Part shown: piece after piece, positions 46,665 to 56,592 of the stretch
How the letters are laid out: each line of letters opens with the position of its first letter
Position numbering within the stretch: position 1 is the stretch's first letter
DNA from: Pleurocapsa sp. PCC 7319
GTDB taxonomy: Bacteria > Cyanobacteriota > Cyanobacteriia > Cyanobacteriales > Xenococcaceae
Assembly (NCBI RefSeq): GCF_000332195.1
Contig: NZ_KB235922.1
Coordinates: forward strand, 3,383,322-3,447,321
DNA: 64,000 nt
Direction of reading: 5' to 3'
The notes under the pieces: model-generated
Databases searched by the model: none
What the model saw: the letters and a program-made list of their open reading frames with translations, nothing else
Told to the model about the DNA's origin: nothing
Translations under genes and position numbers: made by a program

Positions 46665-47624
46665 CTATTGCTTCAATTCAATATCTACTCCAGACAAATT
46701 ATCTAATTTCTCCTTTGGCTGAATTTTGCCCTCCATTGGTACAAAAACATTTAAACCATTAGGAATACACTTCACTTCAATCGGCGTTTTGCCTATAATT
46801 TCTCCATCCAAGACTACTTTTTGAGGCGGCTCGGTGGTTACTTTAATCCACTCTGAACGCAGATATCCTACTCCATCACTATCTACTGCCTCTTTATTAC
46901 TAGCACTTTGTAACAATTGAAATGAGGTGGCGATCGCACCTGTTTTGGTTTGAGGAGCAAGAATTGTAATATCTAGTAAACCATCATCAAAAATAACACC
47001 AGCAGTACCATGAGCTAATACAGAAGAAGGAGGGGCAGCATTAGCAATCGTAATTGCATTAGCTTCTACAGTAATTAATTTATCTTTAGTTTCAATCTTG
47101 GCGGTAAACTTAGTAAATTTCTGTAATTGCTTAAATCCAGACAAAACATAAGCTAGTATACCTAGCCGATCTTTTGCCTCGCGATCGGCATCTTCTACGG
47201 TTTCGGCTTCAAATCCAATTCCTGCTAGTAAAATCAAAGGTTTTTCATTACAGATCCCCACGTCAACCTTTTTAGTTGATCCAACCAAAATAGTATCACA
47301 GGCGGCTTTTATTGTGTCGGGTATACCTAAAGCATTGGCAAAAGCGTTAGCTGTTCCTCTAGAAATTGCACCTAAAGCAATATCTGTTCCGATTAAAGCT
47401 CCCGCTACAGCCGAAACCGTACCATCTCCACCGGAGGCAATAATCGTTTCCACTCCATTTGCTACAGCTTGACTAGCTAATTCTGCGCCGTCAATTTCTT
47501 TAGTGGTAAATTGAACTTCTAGCTCAAATTCCGGTTCTAAGTAGCTTTTAATGGTTGCTAAATCTTGTTCTGAGTCTCCTTGACCCGCAACAGGATTAAA
47601 AATCAAACAAGCTTTACGACTCAT
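46665..47624 (-). CDS. diacylglycerol/lipid kinase family protein (YegS/DgkB type)
   Basis: 319 residues. LIFNPVAGQGDSEQDL at the N-terminus (nucleotide site), IIASGGDGTVSAVAGAL, and GAISRGTANAFANALGIP are the DAGK catalytic signatures. Then a beta-sandwich C-domain (DDGLLDITILAP; VVLDGEIIGKTPIEV). Phosphorylates a lipid such as diacylglycerol; the true substrate is uncertain. Monocistronic. Confidence 0.9.
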   Translation of the reverse strand: MSRKACLIFNPVAGQGDSEQDLATIKSYLEPEFELEVQFTTKEIDGAELASQAVANGVETIIASGGDGTVSAVAGALIGTDIALGAISRGTANAFANALGIPDTIKAACDTILVGSTKKVDVGICNEKPLILLAGIGFEAETVEDADREAKDRLGILAYVLSGFKQLQKFTKFTAKIETKDKLITVEANAITIANAAPPSSVLAHGTAGVIFDDGLLDITILAPQTKTGAIATSFQLLQSASNKEAVDSDGVGYLRSEWIKVTTEPPQKVVLDGEIIGKTPIEVKCIPNGLNVFVPMEGKIQPKEKLDNLSGVDIELKQ

Positions 47625-47877
47625 AATATTGATTTAAATAACATTTAACGATTGCAAAAAGATTATTTAACTTTAAACTACAGCCAGTGTTCAAAAATAG
47701 ATTCTATCTTTGGTTAAATCTTTATAATTACCTCGAGGCTAGGTAAACATTAAATTCTTTTTGAGCAAAATAAATAATAGAGTTTAGCCAACTTAAAATT
47801 TCCAGAAATTTCCTGGCAGGTGTAGATTAACATCCTAAGTCTCCAACCTTAAAACTTTGAAGGTATCGATGATTTTC

Positions 47878-49635
47878 TTATTCTTTGTTGGCTGCACCAG
47901 AAAAAACGATGCCACGTTTCGCATCTAGGGTCAAAATTGCCCCTTCACGGATTACTTCGGTTGCATTTTTAAAGCCAACAATTACCGGAATACCTAAACG
48001 TAAGCCAATAACTGCCGCATGACTAGTTAAGTTATCTTCTTCGGTAATAATTCCTGATGCTTGGCGGATAATATCAACAAACTGGGCATTAGTACCAGGG
48101 GTAACTAAAATTTCACCGGGATTGAAATCATTAATCTCTTGAGGATTGTGAGCTACTCTAGCTCTACCACTAATTGCTCCTTGACCAATTCCGGAGCCTT
48201 CTCCCAAGACTGCTTTTACTAATTCCACTTTGATTAAGTCTGTTGAACCTGATACACCCTGCAAAGTTCCTGCGGTCATGACTACTAAGTCTCCAGCCGA
48301 TAGCCAGTTTTTTTCTTGAGCAACATTAATTGCTGCTTGGAAAGTCTGAGCAGCAGAAGATAAATCCAACATTAGTAATGGTCTGACTCCCCAAACCATT
48401 TGTAGTCTTCGAGCAACATATACATGGGGAGTAATCGCTAGAATTGGCGTTTTTGGTCTAAATTTAGATACATTGCGGGCGGTGGCACCAGTCTTAGTTA
48501 AGGTCATAATTGCCGCAGCATCTAACTGGGCAGCGATCTGACCCACAGCAGCAGATATGGCGTGAGTAATGGAGCGTTTAGTTCGTTTATGATTATGGAT
48601 TTTTTGTTCTTGTTCAATCCGACAGGCAATTGTAGCCATCGTCTCTACTGCCTGTACAGGATAATTACCCACGGCCGTTTCATTCGACAACATTACTGCA
48701 TCTGTACCATCCAAAATGGCATTGGCCACATCAGATACTTCCGCACGGGTTGGTCGAGGACTATTAACCATGCTGTCTAACATTTGGGTGGCGGTAATAA
48801 TGGGGATTCCTAACCTGTTGGCAGTAGCAATCAGACGCTTTTGCAAGATGGGTACGTCTTCCGCTGGCAATTCTACTCCTAGATCACCTCTGGCTACCAT
48901 CACTCCGTCGCAGAGAGAGAGAACGGCATCCATCTGCTCGATCGCCTCATGTTTTTCGATTTTGGCAATTATCGGAATTGACTTACCGGCGCTAGCAACA
49001 AGATCCTTGATTTCGAGAATGTCTTGAGGATTTCGCACAAAACTGAGAGCAATCCAATCCACTCCCTGATCTAAGCCAAACATTAAATCTTCACGGTCTT
49101 TTTTGGTCAGAGCTTTAACTGATAAGAAAACACCAGGGAAATTGACTCCCTTATTACTAGAAAGGGGTCCTCCTACAACTACCCGGCAATGCAAATCTTG
49201 ATTTGCCCGATCTATTCTCTCTACCTTCATTTCCACTTTGCCATCATCTAGCAAGATAGTGGCATTTTCAGGTACTTCTTGGGCTAACTTTTCGTAGCTA
49301 ATGTAACCTATGTTCTGATCGCACTCAACCTTACGACTCGTTAGGATATAGGGATCGCCATTTTTGAGCTTAATTTTACCGCTAGCAAACTTGCCCAAGC
49401 GAATTTTGGGTCCTTGTAAATCTTGTAAGATACCGACAGGTTGATCTAGTTCAAAAGCCGTCTGTCGAATTAAACGTATCGCCTTTTGATGATCTTGTTG
49501 CGTACCATGAGAAAAGTTGATCCTCAGGGTGGTTGCACCAGCTTTGATTAACTGACGCAGTATCTCAGGTTTTAGTGTAGCTGGCCCTACAGTGGCGACA
49601 ATTTTCGTCCGACGCGGGTTAGTTGGCGATCGCAT
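47878..49635 (-). CDS. pyk: pyruvate kinase with C-terminal phospho-His domain
   Basis: 585 residues. TKIVATVGPA, LRINFSHGT, PIIAKIEKHEAIE (catalytic Lys) and MVARGDLGVELP belong to the barrel. The allosteric domain runs to about 470. The extra C-terminal 110 residues are a PEP-utilising mobile domain (GQGAISGRARVA, ILVTPGTNAQF, TSHAAVIGLRLGIPVIVG with the His), as in cyanobacterial and Bacillus-type enzymes. Makes ATP and pyruvate from PEP. Start ATG 49635. Confidence 0.96.
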   Translation of the reverse strand: MRSPTNPRRTKIVATVGPATLKPEILRQLIKAGATTLRINFSHGTQQDHQKAIRLIRQTAFELDQPVGILQDLQGPKIRLGKFASGKIKLKNGDPYILTSRKVECDQNIGYISYEKLAQEVPENATILLDDGKVEMKVERIDRANQDLHCRVVVGGPLSSNKGVNFPGVFLSVKALTKKDREDLMFGLDQGVDWIALSFVRNPQDILEIKDLVASAGKSIPIIAKIEKHEAIEQMDAVLSLCDGVMVARGDLGVELPAEDVPILQKRLIATANRLGIPIITATQMLDSMVNSPRPTRAEVSDVANAILDGTDAVMLSNETAVGNYPVQAVETMATIACRIEQEQKIHNHKRTKRSITHAISAAVGQIAAQLDAAAIMTLTKTGATARNVSKFRPKTPILAITPHVYVARRLQMVWGVRPLLMLDLSSAAQTFQAAINVAQEKNWLSAGDLVVMTAGTLQGVSGSTDLIKVELVKAVLGEGSGIGQGAISGRARVAHNPQEINDFNPGEILVTPGTNAQFVDIIRQASGIITEEDNLTSHAAVIGLRLGIPVIVGFKNATEVIREGAILTLDAKRGIVFSGAANKE

Positions 49636-49995
49636 TACGTTTTATCCGGGGTTTACTTGGAGAACTGTTAATTGACGACTGAAACAAGCGATTACCTGAG
49701 AATTTCAGTCGTTCAGCCTAGTTTACAATACAATAATTACCAGCGCAGATTTTTTTTTACTGCTTTGAGATTTAAATAATTTATGCAGCATTTATGTTGG
49801 GTAGATGATTATTACCAGGTTTATCTATTAACAAATTACTGATTAGTCATTAGCGAAATATGTCTTAATCAATTCTGATTGAGTAATTGCGGCTACGGAT
49901 AGATAGCGTCGTCAAATCGCAGTAAAGTAATATTTTTCCAGGCAAATTTTATAGAATATTTAAGACTGCAAGCACATTCCTAAGACAACCGAGCA
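49636..49995. promoter_or_regulatory. divergent intergenic region between pyk and ppk
   Basis: 360 bases with no gene; must hold both promoters. A perfect 10-bp inverted repeat, ACGACTGAAA (49675-49684) and TTTCAGTCGT (49703-49712), lies 40 nt before the pyk start and could be an operator or leader hairpin. Nothing else stands out. Confidence 0.5.
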
Positions 49996-52155
49996 ATGAC
50001 TAGTACCAAATCCATTGATAGTGCAATTAATCTCAACGATCCTAAATATTATTTTAATCGAGAATTAAGTTGGCTAGAGTTTAACCGACGAGTTTTAGCC
50101 GAAGCATTGGATAAAAGAACACCATTGCTAGAGCGTCTTAAGTTTATGGCAATTTTTAGCTCTAACCTAGATGAATTTTTTATGGTTAGGGTCGCAGCAC
50201 TAAAGCAACAGGTTACAGCAGGAGTGACTAAGCTATCGGCAGATGGTCGTAAACCTCGGGAACAGTTAGAAGCGATCGCCGAAGTTTTAACTCCGATGAT
50301 CGAACAGCAGCACCAACACTTTGAAAAAGTTCTCAAAAAAGAATTAGCTAAATCGGGAATTCATATTCTTAATTATGTAGATTTGAATCAGGAACAGAGA
50401 ACTTATATTAATCAATTCTTTGAAGATTATATTTTTCCAGTTCTCACTCCTCTAGCAGTAGATCCTTCCCATCCCTTCCCTTATATTTCTAATCTCAGTT
50501 TAAATTTAGCGGTTGTACTCAAAGATCCGTCAATTGAACGGGAATTATTTGCCAGAGTCAAAATTCCCAAAGTTCTTTCTCGCTTTGTAACTTTACCTGA
50601 GGAGCTAAGACAAGGACATCGAGGTCAACCTGGAGTTTGGACTGGTATACCAATAGAACAAGTTGTCACCCATAATTTAGAGTATTTGTTTTCAGGAATG
50701 AATATTCTCGAATCCTATGCTTTCCGTGTGACTCGTAACGCTGATTTATCGGTGGAAGAAGATGAAGCAGATGATTTGCTACTGGCGATCGAAAAAGAAC
50801 TACAAAAACGGCGTATTGGGGGTTCTTCAGTGCGACTAGAAATTGAAGCTTCTGTTCCGCCTGATATTCGCTCGACCATTATTCGCGAATTGGCCCTGGA
50901 AGAAAGTGATGTTTACGATATTGATGGCTTGTTGAGTTTGGGGAATTTAATGTCTTTTTTGGCATTGCCTTTGCCTGAACTAAAAGATAAACCTTGGAAT
51001 GCTGTCTTACCTTCACGTCTGAGCTGGTTAAGAGATCGAGAAAATGAAGAAAGTGCCGATGGAGAAAGTTTTTTTAGCGTAATTCGTAATGGAGACCTGT
51101 TAGTTCATCATCCCTATCATTCTTTTTCTAGCACCGTATTGCGTTTTGTTACTGAAGCTGCCTATGATTCTGATGTCTTGGCAATTAAAATGACTTTGTA
51201 TCGTACTTCAGGAGACTCGCCAATTATTAAAGCTTTGATTGCAGCAGCTCAAAATGGGAAACAAGTAGTAGTTCTAGTTGAGATTAAGGCTCGATTTGAT
51301 GAAGAAAATAATATTATCTGGGCGAAGAAATTAGAAAAATCTGGAGTACACGTAGTTTATGGCGTAACTGGGTTAAAGACACATACTAAGATCACTTTGG
51401 TAGTACGACAAGAAAAAGAACAGATACGTCGTTATGTCCATATCGGGACAGGTAATTACAACCCCAAAACAGCCAAAATTTATACTGATTTAGGTCTTTT
51501 GAGTTGTCGTGAAGAGTTAGGAGCAGATTTAACCGATTTATTCAATTTTTTGACTGGTTATTCTCGGCAAAAGTCTTATCGCAAATTGCTAGTTGCCCCT
51601 GTAAGCTTACGTGATCGCATGATCGAAATGATTAACCGCGAAGCAGAAAATTGTCGTCAAGGTAAAACTGGACGCATAGTCGCTAAGATGAACTCTCTGG
51701 TAGATCAGCAGGTAATTCAGACTCTTTATCAGGCTTCTCAAGCAGGAGTAGAAATAGACTTAATTGTCCGAGGCATTTGCTGTTTACGTCCGGGATTACC
51801 TAAGTTTAGCGATAATATTCGCGTTATTAGCATTATTGGACGTTTCTTAGAACATTCCCGCATTTTCTATTTTCATAATAACGGTCAGGAAGAAATCTAT
51901 ATTGGCAGTGCTGACTGGATGACTCGTAATCTTAGTCGGCGAGTGGAAGCTGTAACTCCGATTGATTCTCCCGAAATCTTTGGCGATTTACAGGAAATTT
52001 TGGGAGTTATGTTAGCAGATAATCGTAAGGCATGGGAATTACAATCGGATGGGACATTTATCCAAAGAAAACCCAAAAAAGACGAAGAAATCCGCAGTAC
52101 TCACGATACTTTTATGGAAATGACTTTACAGTCGGCTGGAATTATCCCAAATTAA
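49996..52155 (+). CDS. ppk: polyphosphate kinase 1
   Basis: 719 residues, full length. YYFNRELSWLEFNRRVLAEA and FMAIFSSNLDEFFMVRVA at the N-terminus; VLAIKMTLYRTSGDSPI; HTKITLVVR and the phosphorylated-His motif HIGTGNYNPKTAKIYTD; a second HKD-like motif IYIGSADWMTRNL. Makes and degrades polyphosphate. The next gene begins 13 nt after its stop, so the pair is an operon. Confidence 0.97.
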   Translation: MTSTKSIDSAINLNDPKYYFNRELSWLEFNRRVLAEALDKRTPLLERLKFMAIFSSNLDEFFMVRVAALKQQVTAGVTKLSADGRKPREQLEAIAEVLTPMIEQQHQHFEKVLKKELAKSGIHILNYVDLNQEQRTYINQFFEDYIFPVLTPLAVDPSHPFPYISNLSLNLAVVLKDPSIERELFARVKIPKVLSRFVTLPEELRQGHRGQPGVWTGIPIEQVVTHNLEYLFSGMNILESYAFRVTRNADLSVEEDEADDLLLAIEKELQKRRIGGSSVRLEIEASVPPDIRSTIIRELALEESDVYDIDGLLSLGNLMSFLALPLPELKDKPWNAVLPSRLSWLRDRENEESADGESFFSVIRNGDLLVHHPYHSFSSTVLRFVTEAAYDSDVLAIKMTLYRTSGDSPIIKALIAAAQNGKQVVVLVEIKARFDEENNIIWAKKLEKSGVHVVYGVTGLKTHTKITLVVRQEKEQIRRYVHIGTGNYNPKTAKIYTDLGLLSCREELGADLTDLFNFLTGYSRQKSYRKLLVAPVSLRDRMIEMINREAENCRQGKTGRIVAKMNSLVDQQVIQTLYQASQAGVEIDLIVRGICCLRPGLPKFSDNIRVISIIGRFLEHSRIFYFHNNGQEEIYIGSADWMTRNLSRRVEAVTPIDSPEIFGDLQEILGVMLADNRKAWELQSDGTFIQRKPKKDEEIRSTHDTFMEMTLQSAGIIPN

Positions 52156-52168
52156 CGAGATTTTATTG

Positions 52169-53170
52169 ATGAAAGTTGCAGTATTTAGTGCTAAACCTTA
52201 CGATCGGAAATTCCTAGAAAAGTTCAATCAGCAACATGGTCATATCTTAAAGTTTTTTAAACCTAATTTAGACTCTCAAACAGTGACTTTAGCCACAGGA
52301 TTTGAAGCAGTCTGCGTATTTGTCAATGATAGCCTTAATCGAACAGTCATTGAAGCCTTATCAAATCTAGGGATCAAATTGATTGCCTTAAGGTGTGCAG
52401 GCTATGACAATGTTGACCTTAATGCAACTCAAGAGTTGGGAATCACAGTGGCGAGAGTTCCTGCCTATTCTCCCTATGCTGTTGCCGAACATGCGATCGC
52501 GCTGATCCTGACACTCAACCGTAAGATTCATCGAGCGTACTATCGTGTTCGGGAGGGTAATTTCGCTCTCAACGGACTTTTGGGATTCGATCTCCATAAC
52601 CGCACTGTGGGCATTATCGGTACGGGCAAAATTGGTCGCATTACGGGTCAAATTCTGAGAGGTTTTGGCTGTCGAATACTGGCTTACGATCTTTATCCCA
52701 ATAAAGAATTTGCCGAGAAATATGGGGAGTATGTTGCTCTTGAAGAGCTAATGCGCCAGTCTGATATTATCAGTTTGCACTGCCCTTTAACTCCTGAAAC
52801 TCATCACTTGATTAATGCCAAAGCGATCGCTTTGATGAAGCCCGGAGTCATGTTGGTTAATACTAGCCGTGGTGGTTTAGTAAATGCCCAAGCATTAATC
52901 GATGGTTTAAAGTCCAAACAGATCGGACATTTAGCTTTAGATGTTTACGAGCAAGAACGTGATATGTTTTTTGAAGATTTATCTGGAGAAATTATTCAGG
53001 ATGATGTTTTTCAAAGACTGCTTACGTTTCCCAATGTAATCATCACCGGACATCAAGCCTTTTTTACTGAAGATGCCCTTAACAATATTGCCGAAACCAC
53101 TCTCTCGAATATTACTGCAATCTCGCAAAACCACCCTTGTCCCAATCAAATAAAAGCTGTTAACTCATAA
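52169..53170 (+). CDS. ldhA: D-lactate dehydrogenase-type 2-hydroxyacid dehydrogenase
   Basis: 333 residues from ATG 52169 (TTG three nt earlier). Rossmann motif GIIGTGKIGRITGQI; active-site Arg in NTSRGGLVN; Glu in DVYEQERDMFFED; His in GHQAFFT. The YEQE and the FFED loop are typical of fermentative LdhA. Reduces pyruvate to D-lactate with NADH. Directly downstream of ppk. Confidence 0.88.
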   Translation: MKVAVFSAKPYDRKFLEKFNQQHGHILKFFKPNLDSQTVTLATGFEAVCVFVNDSLNRTVIEALSNLGIKLIALRCAGYDNVDLNATQELGITVARVPAYSPYAVAEHAIALILTLNRKIHRAYYRVREGNFALNGLLGFDLHNRTVGIIGTGKIGRITGQILRGFGCRILAYDLYPNKEFAEKYGEYVALEELMRQSDIISLHCPLTPETHHLINAKAIALMKPGVMLVNTSRGGLVNAQALIDGLKSKQIGHLALDVYEQERDMFFEDLSGEIIQDDVFQRLLTFPNVIITGHQAFFTEDALNNIAETTLSNITAISQNHPCPNQIKAVNS

Positions 53171-53212
53171 CTTTTACATTAGGGCTTACGTACCTAGTTT
53201 GCGGTTAAGGAC

Positions 53213-53283
53213 TGGTAAAAGGCGCGGAATGCGCCTGCAGGCAAGCACCCGAATGCATTCGGGTGAACCTGCGGGTTAAAGGG
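53213..53283. repeat. dispersed structured palindromic element, copy 2
   Basis: Almost identical to 15783-15852. The inner 20-bp palindrome (53246-53265) and AGGCGC/GCGCCT stem are unchanged. The outer stem is CCTGCAGG (53234-53241) with CCTGCGGG (53268-53275): the base pair that is A-T in copy 1 is C-G here, plus one G-T. Confidence 0.88.
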
Positions 53284-53400
53284 TAAGGGGTAAAGGTTAA
53301 AATTTTTTTTCCTTTACCCCTCCCAAAAGCTTGATTTATTGCTATTTCTACGTAAGTCCTATACATATTTTTTCATCCTTCATCTCTCTTTTCTTAAAAA

Positions 53401-54120
53401 ATGGTTCCATTAAAAGACGAAAACCCAATTAAAATTACTCCCTATGTCACTTACATCCTAATTGCAGTCAACATTCTGGTTTTTGCTTACGAACTAAGCT
53501 TAAATCCCACTCAATTAGATATATTTTTTCATCTGTTTGCCGTTGTTCCGAAAGAACTAACTTATAGTTTTAGCGGGGTTGATTTACACCAGGGGATCCC
53601 AGAACTAGTCACCCCCATTACCTCTCAGTTTCTGCACGCAGGTTTTACTCATATTGCTTTTAATATGTTATTTCTGTGGATATTCGGAAATAACATTGAA
53701 GAACAGCTCGGAAAAGTTAAATATTTAGTTTTTTATCTCTCCTGTGGCGTTTTAGCCGTATTAGCACAATGGTTCTTTTCTGCACTTTCCGATGTGCCAT
53801 CATTGGGAGCCAGTGGCGCGATCGCGGGAGTCATGGGAGCTTATATCCTTAAATTTCCTCAGGCGAAAATTGTGACAGTAATTCCTCTGGGTTTCTTTTT
53901 TCCTTTATTTAGAATACCAGCGATTTATTTTCTCGGCTTTTGGTTTTTGGAGCAAGCTTTAAACGGGATTGCCTCTTTTGAAGTTAATGCTAGTGTGGGC
54001 ATGGAAAGCGGTGGTGTAGCCTACTGGGCGCACGCTGGTGGATTTGTAGCGGGGGCAATTTTAGGTCCAATATTAGGATTATTTGCTGCTAAATCAGATG
54101 AGCCTGAAGTTATGGGTTAA
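53401..54120 (+). CDS. rhomboid-family intramembrane serine protease
   Basis: 239 residues, six or seven membrane helices. Catalytic S138 in GASGAIAGVMGAY and H211 in YWAHAGGFVAG; FLHAGFTHIAFNMLFLW is the conserved HxxxN helix. Cuts membrane proteins within the bilayer. The long ITSQFLHAG loop after GIPELVTP is usual for the bacterial subgroup. Convergent with the methyltransferase gene across the heptamer array. Confidence 0.93.
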   Translation: MVPLKDENPIKITPYVTYILIAVNILVFAYELSLNPTQLDIFFHLFAVVPKELTYSFSGVDLHQGIPELVTPITSQFLHAGFTHIAFNMLFLWIFGNNIEEQLGKVKYLVFYLSCGVLAVLAQWFFSALSDVPSLGASGAIAGVMGAYILKFPQAKIVTVIPLGFFFPLFRIPAIYFLGFWFLEQALNGIASFEVNASVGMESGGVAYWAHAGGFVAGAILGPILGLFAAKSDEPEVMG

Positions 54121-54166
54121 ATGGTAGCTCTACAAAAATTCAACTCCAAACTAATCTATAACCTAT

Positions 54167-54276
54167 AACTCCGAACTCCGAACTCCGAACTCCGAACTCC
54201 GAACTCCGAATTCCGAACTCCGAATTCCGAACTCCGAACTCCGAACTCCGAACTCCGAATTCCGAACTCCGAATTC
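54167..54276. repeat. 15-unit heptamer array (AACTCCG), STRR-like
   Basis: Fifteen exact 7-bp units from 54167 to 54271: twelve AACTCCG and three AATTCCG, then a partial unit AATTC. The stop codon of the methyltransferase (54275-54277) overlaps the partial unit. Heptanucleotide arrays of this type (STRR) are described in cyanobacteria. Confidence 0.95.
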
Positions 54277-55078
54277 AAGTATCATCCCTTTTTTGACCAA
54301 TAACTCCAACTGTTGCTAAGTAGACTCCCCAAGAAGTTTGATTTTCGGCAAACTGGCAATATTTATGGATATCCTCTCGACTTACTTTGCCCGTAGCAAT
54401 ATATTTCTCTGCTAGTTGGAGTGCAGAAAGTTTCATCATCGTGGCAACATCTGAACCCCCTGGAGAAATGGGTACATCGTTTTCTACTTCTATGTGTTGT
54501 AATCCGAGTTCCTGTAGCAAAGACGGTAGCCTAATCCCAAAAGAGTAATCTAATCCTTTATCGGTAAACATCTGGCAGATAGCTTGGTTTACTTTATTTA
54601 CTGCTTGAGACTGTTCTCGATCGCCATGTATTACTCTAGAAGCAGAAAAATCTGGTTCTTCAATTACTAACCAACCATTAGGTTTAAGCAAATCCAAAAT
54701 CTTGGATAAAGCAAATTCAAAATCGGCAACGTGAATTAAGACATTACGAATATGAATCAAATCGAAAGAATGACTATTTAAAGCAATCTGTCTGATATCT
54801 CCTTTGATCATTTCTACGTTCGATAACGATGTATGTTCAATAAACCGAACGTCAACATCTACTGCCACTACTTTGCCTGATTCTCCAACTATTTTCGACA
54901 TCCAAGCCATGATCGAACCTGCCCCTGCACCAACCTCTAAACATTGCCAGCCTTGGGTCAAACCTGCCGCCAAAATTCGACGGTGACTATGAGGGTCGAA
55001 TATCTTCTCCAACATTTTTAGTCTCTCTAATTCTGATTCAAATTGAGTGTCGGTGAAAATATATTCGGGTTCAGGCAT
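54275..55078 (-). CDS. class I SAM-dependent methyltransferase
   Basis: 267 residues. SAM-binding motif CLEVGAGAGSIMAWM (about 47-61), acidic VVAVDVDVRF, MIKGDIRQIAL and DLIHIRNVLIHV. LKPNGWLVIEEPDFSAS is the post-motif strand. Substrate unknown; it could act on a small molecule. It starts 9 nt after the bioB stop on the same strand, but BioC-specific features were not recognised, so a biotin role is not claimed. Confidence 0.85.
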   Translation of the reverse strand: MPEPEYIFTDTQFESELERLKMLEKIFDPHSHRRILAAGLTQGWQCLEVGAGAGSIMAWMSKIVGESGKVVAVDVDVRFIEHTSLSNVEMIKGDIRQIALNSHSFDLIHIRNVLIHVADFEFALSKILDLLKPNGWLVIEEPDFSASRVIHGDREQSQAVNKVNQAICQMFTDKGLDYSFGIRLPSLLQELGLQHIEVENDVPISPGGSDVATMMKLSALQLAEKYIATGKVSREDIHKYCQFAENQTSWGVYLATVGVIGQKRDDT

Positions 55079-55087
55079 TTTGGTTTT

Positions 55088-56131
55088 TTAACATTCAATA
55101 TTGATCATTTTAGTGTCTGCTGTTTCCAGAATTGAACCATCGGGGGCTTCGAGAACAAATCCAGCATCGCGAATCATTTCTAGATCAGCGGAGGCAGCTT
55201 GTCCTGCGGTGGTGAGATAATCACCGATAAAAATCGAGTTGGCGGGATATAAACCCATTACCTGTAGCGATCGCAGGTGAACTTCTCTGCCCCCAGCAAT
55301 TCTAATTTCTTGTTGGGGCAGGATAAATCTAAATAAACATAGGATACGTAAGCAACGTCGAGGATTGAGTTGATTGACATCTCCTAAGGGTGTTCCCGCA
55401 ATAGGAATCAGAAAATTAATCGGTACACTAGTAACGTCCAATTCTCGCAGGGAATAAGCCAAGTCAATGATATCGTCGTCGGTTTCATTCATGCCCAATA
55501 TACCGCCAGAACAAGTTGTAATACCTGCTTTTTGGACATTTTTAATCGTGGCAACGCGATCGCGAAAGGTATGAGTACTACAGATATTCTCGTGATGATT
55601 TTCGGAGGTATTCAAATTATGGTTAACGCGATCGACTCCTACCTCAGCTAAACGATGAGTTTGCTCTTCGCTTAAGAGTCCCAAACAAGCACAAATTTTT
55701 AAGTCATGTTTAGTTTTGACCGCTTTAAAGGCATCTAACACATTATTGAAGACAGGTTCAGAAGGCGATCGCCCGGAAATTGCCATACAAAAAGTCCCTG
55801 CTTTTAATTTTGCGGCTCGATCTGCTGCCTGGACTATTTTTTCTTGAGCAATTAGAGGGTATTTTTCGATCTCTGCCGCAGAGATTTTTGATTGGGAACA
55901 GTAGTTGCAGTCTTCTGGACATAAACCACTCTGGGCGTTGAGTAAAAAATGGAGTCTGACGCGATTTGACCAGTAATGATGACGAACTTTATAGGCTGCT
56001 GCTAATTGTTCTAGCAATACGGTATCTGGTGCCCCTAAAATGCTTTTGGCTGTGGTGCGGTCGATTAACTCTCCGTTAAGGGACAGTTTAGCTAGAGCAT
56101 TATAGTCTAAAAAATCTAAAGTTGTAGTCAT
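55088..56131 (-). CDS. bioB: biotin synthase
   Basis: 347 residues. Radical-SAM Cys motif C-P-E-D-C-N-Y-C near residue 75, Asn/Asp-rich cluster [22 protein letters not shown], and [12 protein letters not shown] with the Arg that binds the second cluster. Inserts sulfur into dethiobiotin. The 5' leader is made of a dispersed palindrome (56132-56165) whose GGAG can serve as the ribosome site. A methyltransferase gene follows directly. Confidence 0.96.
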   Translation of the reverse strand: MTTTLDFLDYNALAKLSLNGELIDRTTAKSILGAPDTVLLEQLAAAYKVRHHYWSNRVRLHFLLNAQSGLCPEDCNYCSQSKISAAEIEKYPLIAQEKIVQAADRAAKLKAGTFCMAISGRSPSEPVFNNVLDAFKAVKTKHDLKICACLGLLSEEQTHRLAEVGVDRVNHNLNTSENHHENICSTHTFRDRVATIKNVQKAGITTCSGGILGMNETDDDIIDLAYSLRELDVTSVPINFLIPIAGTPLGDVNQLNPRRCLRILCLFRFILPQQEIRIAGGREVHLRSLQVMGLYPANSIFIGDYLTTAGQAASADLEMIRDAGFVLEAPDGSILETADTKMINIEC

Positions 56132-56165
56132 AATGATTACGCTCCGCGTACCTTTCGGAACGCTC
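56132..56165. repeat. dispersed palindromic repeat forming the bioB leader
   Basis: GATTACGCTCCGCGTA, then TTTCGGAACGC, is the reverse-complement family of the repeat at 7009-7040. On the bioB strand it ends with CGCGGAGCGTAATC, 3 nt before the ATG, so GGAG is about 10 nt from the start codon. Confidence 0.75.
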
Positions 56166-56256
56166 TTTAATCTACAGAGAACTTTATTGTTTTACCACGG
56201 CAAGGCAGGATGAAAAATAGAGAAAAATAAAAAGTTATTTTTTAAAGAGGTTATTT

Positions 56257-56592
56257 TTATGCTGATTGTAGACTGCGACTACGGATTGTATCGGCGATCA
56301 CTTTTAACCAGGTTTCGGTAATCATTTCGCGAGATAGCTGAAATACACAATACCCATGTTGTTGAGCCAAATTAAGTTTTTCGTAATCCCGCATCAGACT
56401 TTTCCCAGTGCTATGTCCACCTTTATGCCAAATTTGTCCATTGATCTCGATCGCCACCTTGGCAGGAAAATTAACATAATCAAACTTAAAACGACGATGG
56501 GGAATTATACGTATCTCTGTTTCTAATTCTAAGTCCGGATACAACTCATCCCACAAAAGGTCAAATTCAAATTCTAGGCAACTGATGATCAT
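56257..56592 (-). CDS. DUF559/VSR-like PD-(D/E)XK nuclease-fold protein
   Basis: 111 residues. FKFDYVNFPAKVAIEINGQIWHKGGH has the D...E-x-(N) catalytic-type core (D in FKFDY, E in AIEING), followed by MRDYEKLNLAQQHGYCVFQLS, the pattern of DUF559 proteins. Probably a small DNA-cutting or repair enzyme; no partner gene is nearby. Upstream 200 bases are AT-rich and empty. Confidence 0.72.
   Translation of the reverse strand: MIISCLEFEFDLLWDELYPDLELETEIRIIPHRRFKFDYVNFPAKVAIEINGQIWHKGGHSTGKSLMRDYEKLNLAQQHGYCVFQLSREMITETWLKVIADTIRSRSLQSA

Noticed and set aside
48562-49027. Plus-strand open frames within pyk
   Set aside because: Overlap a full-length pyruvate kinase on the other strand and show no family features.
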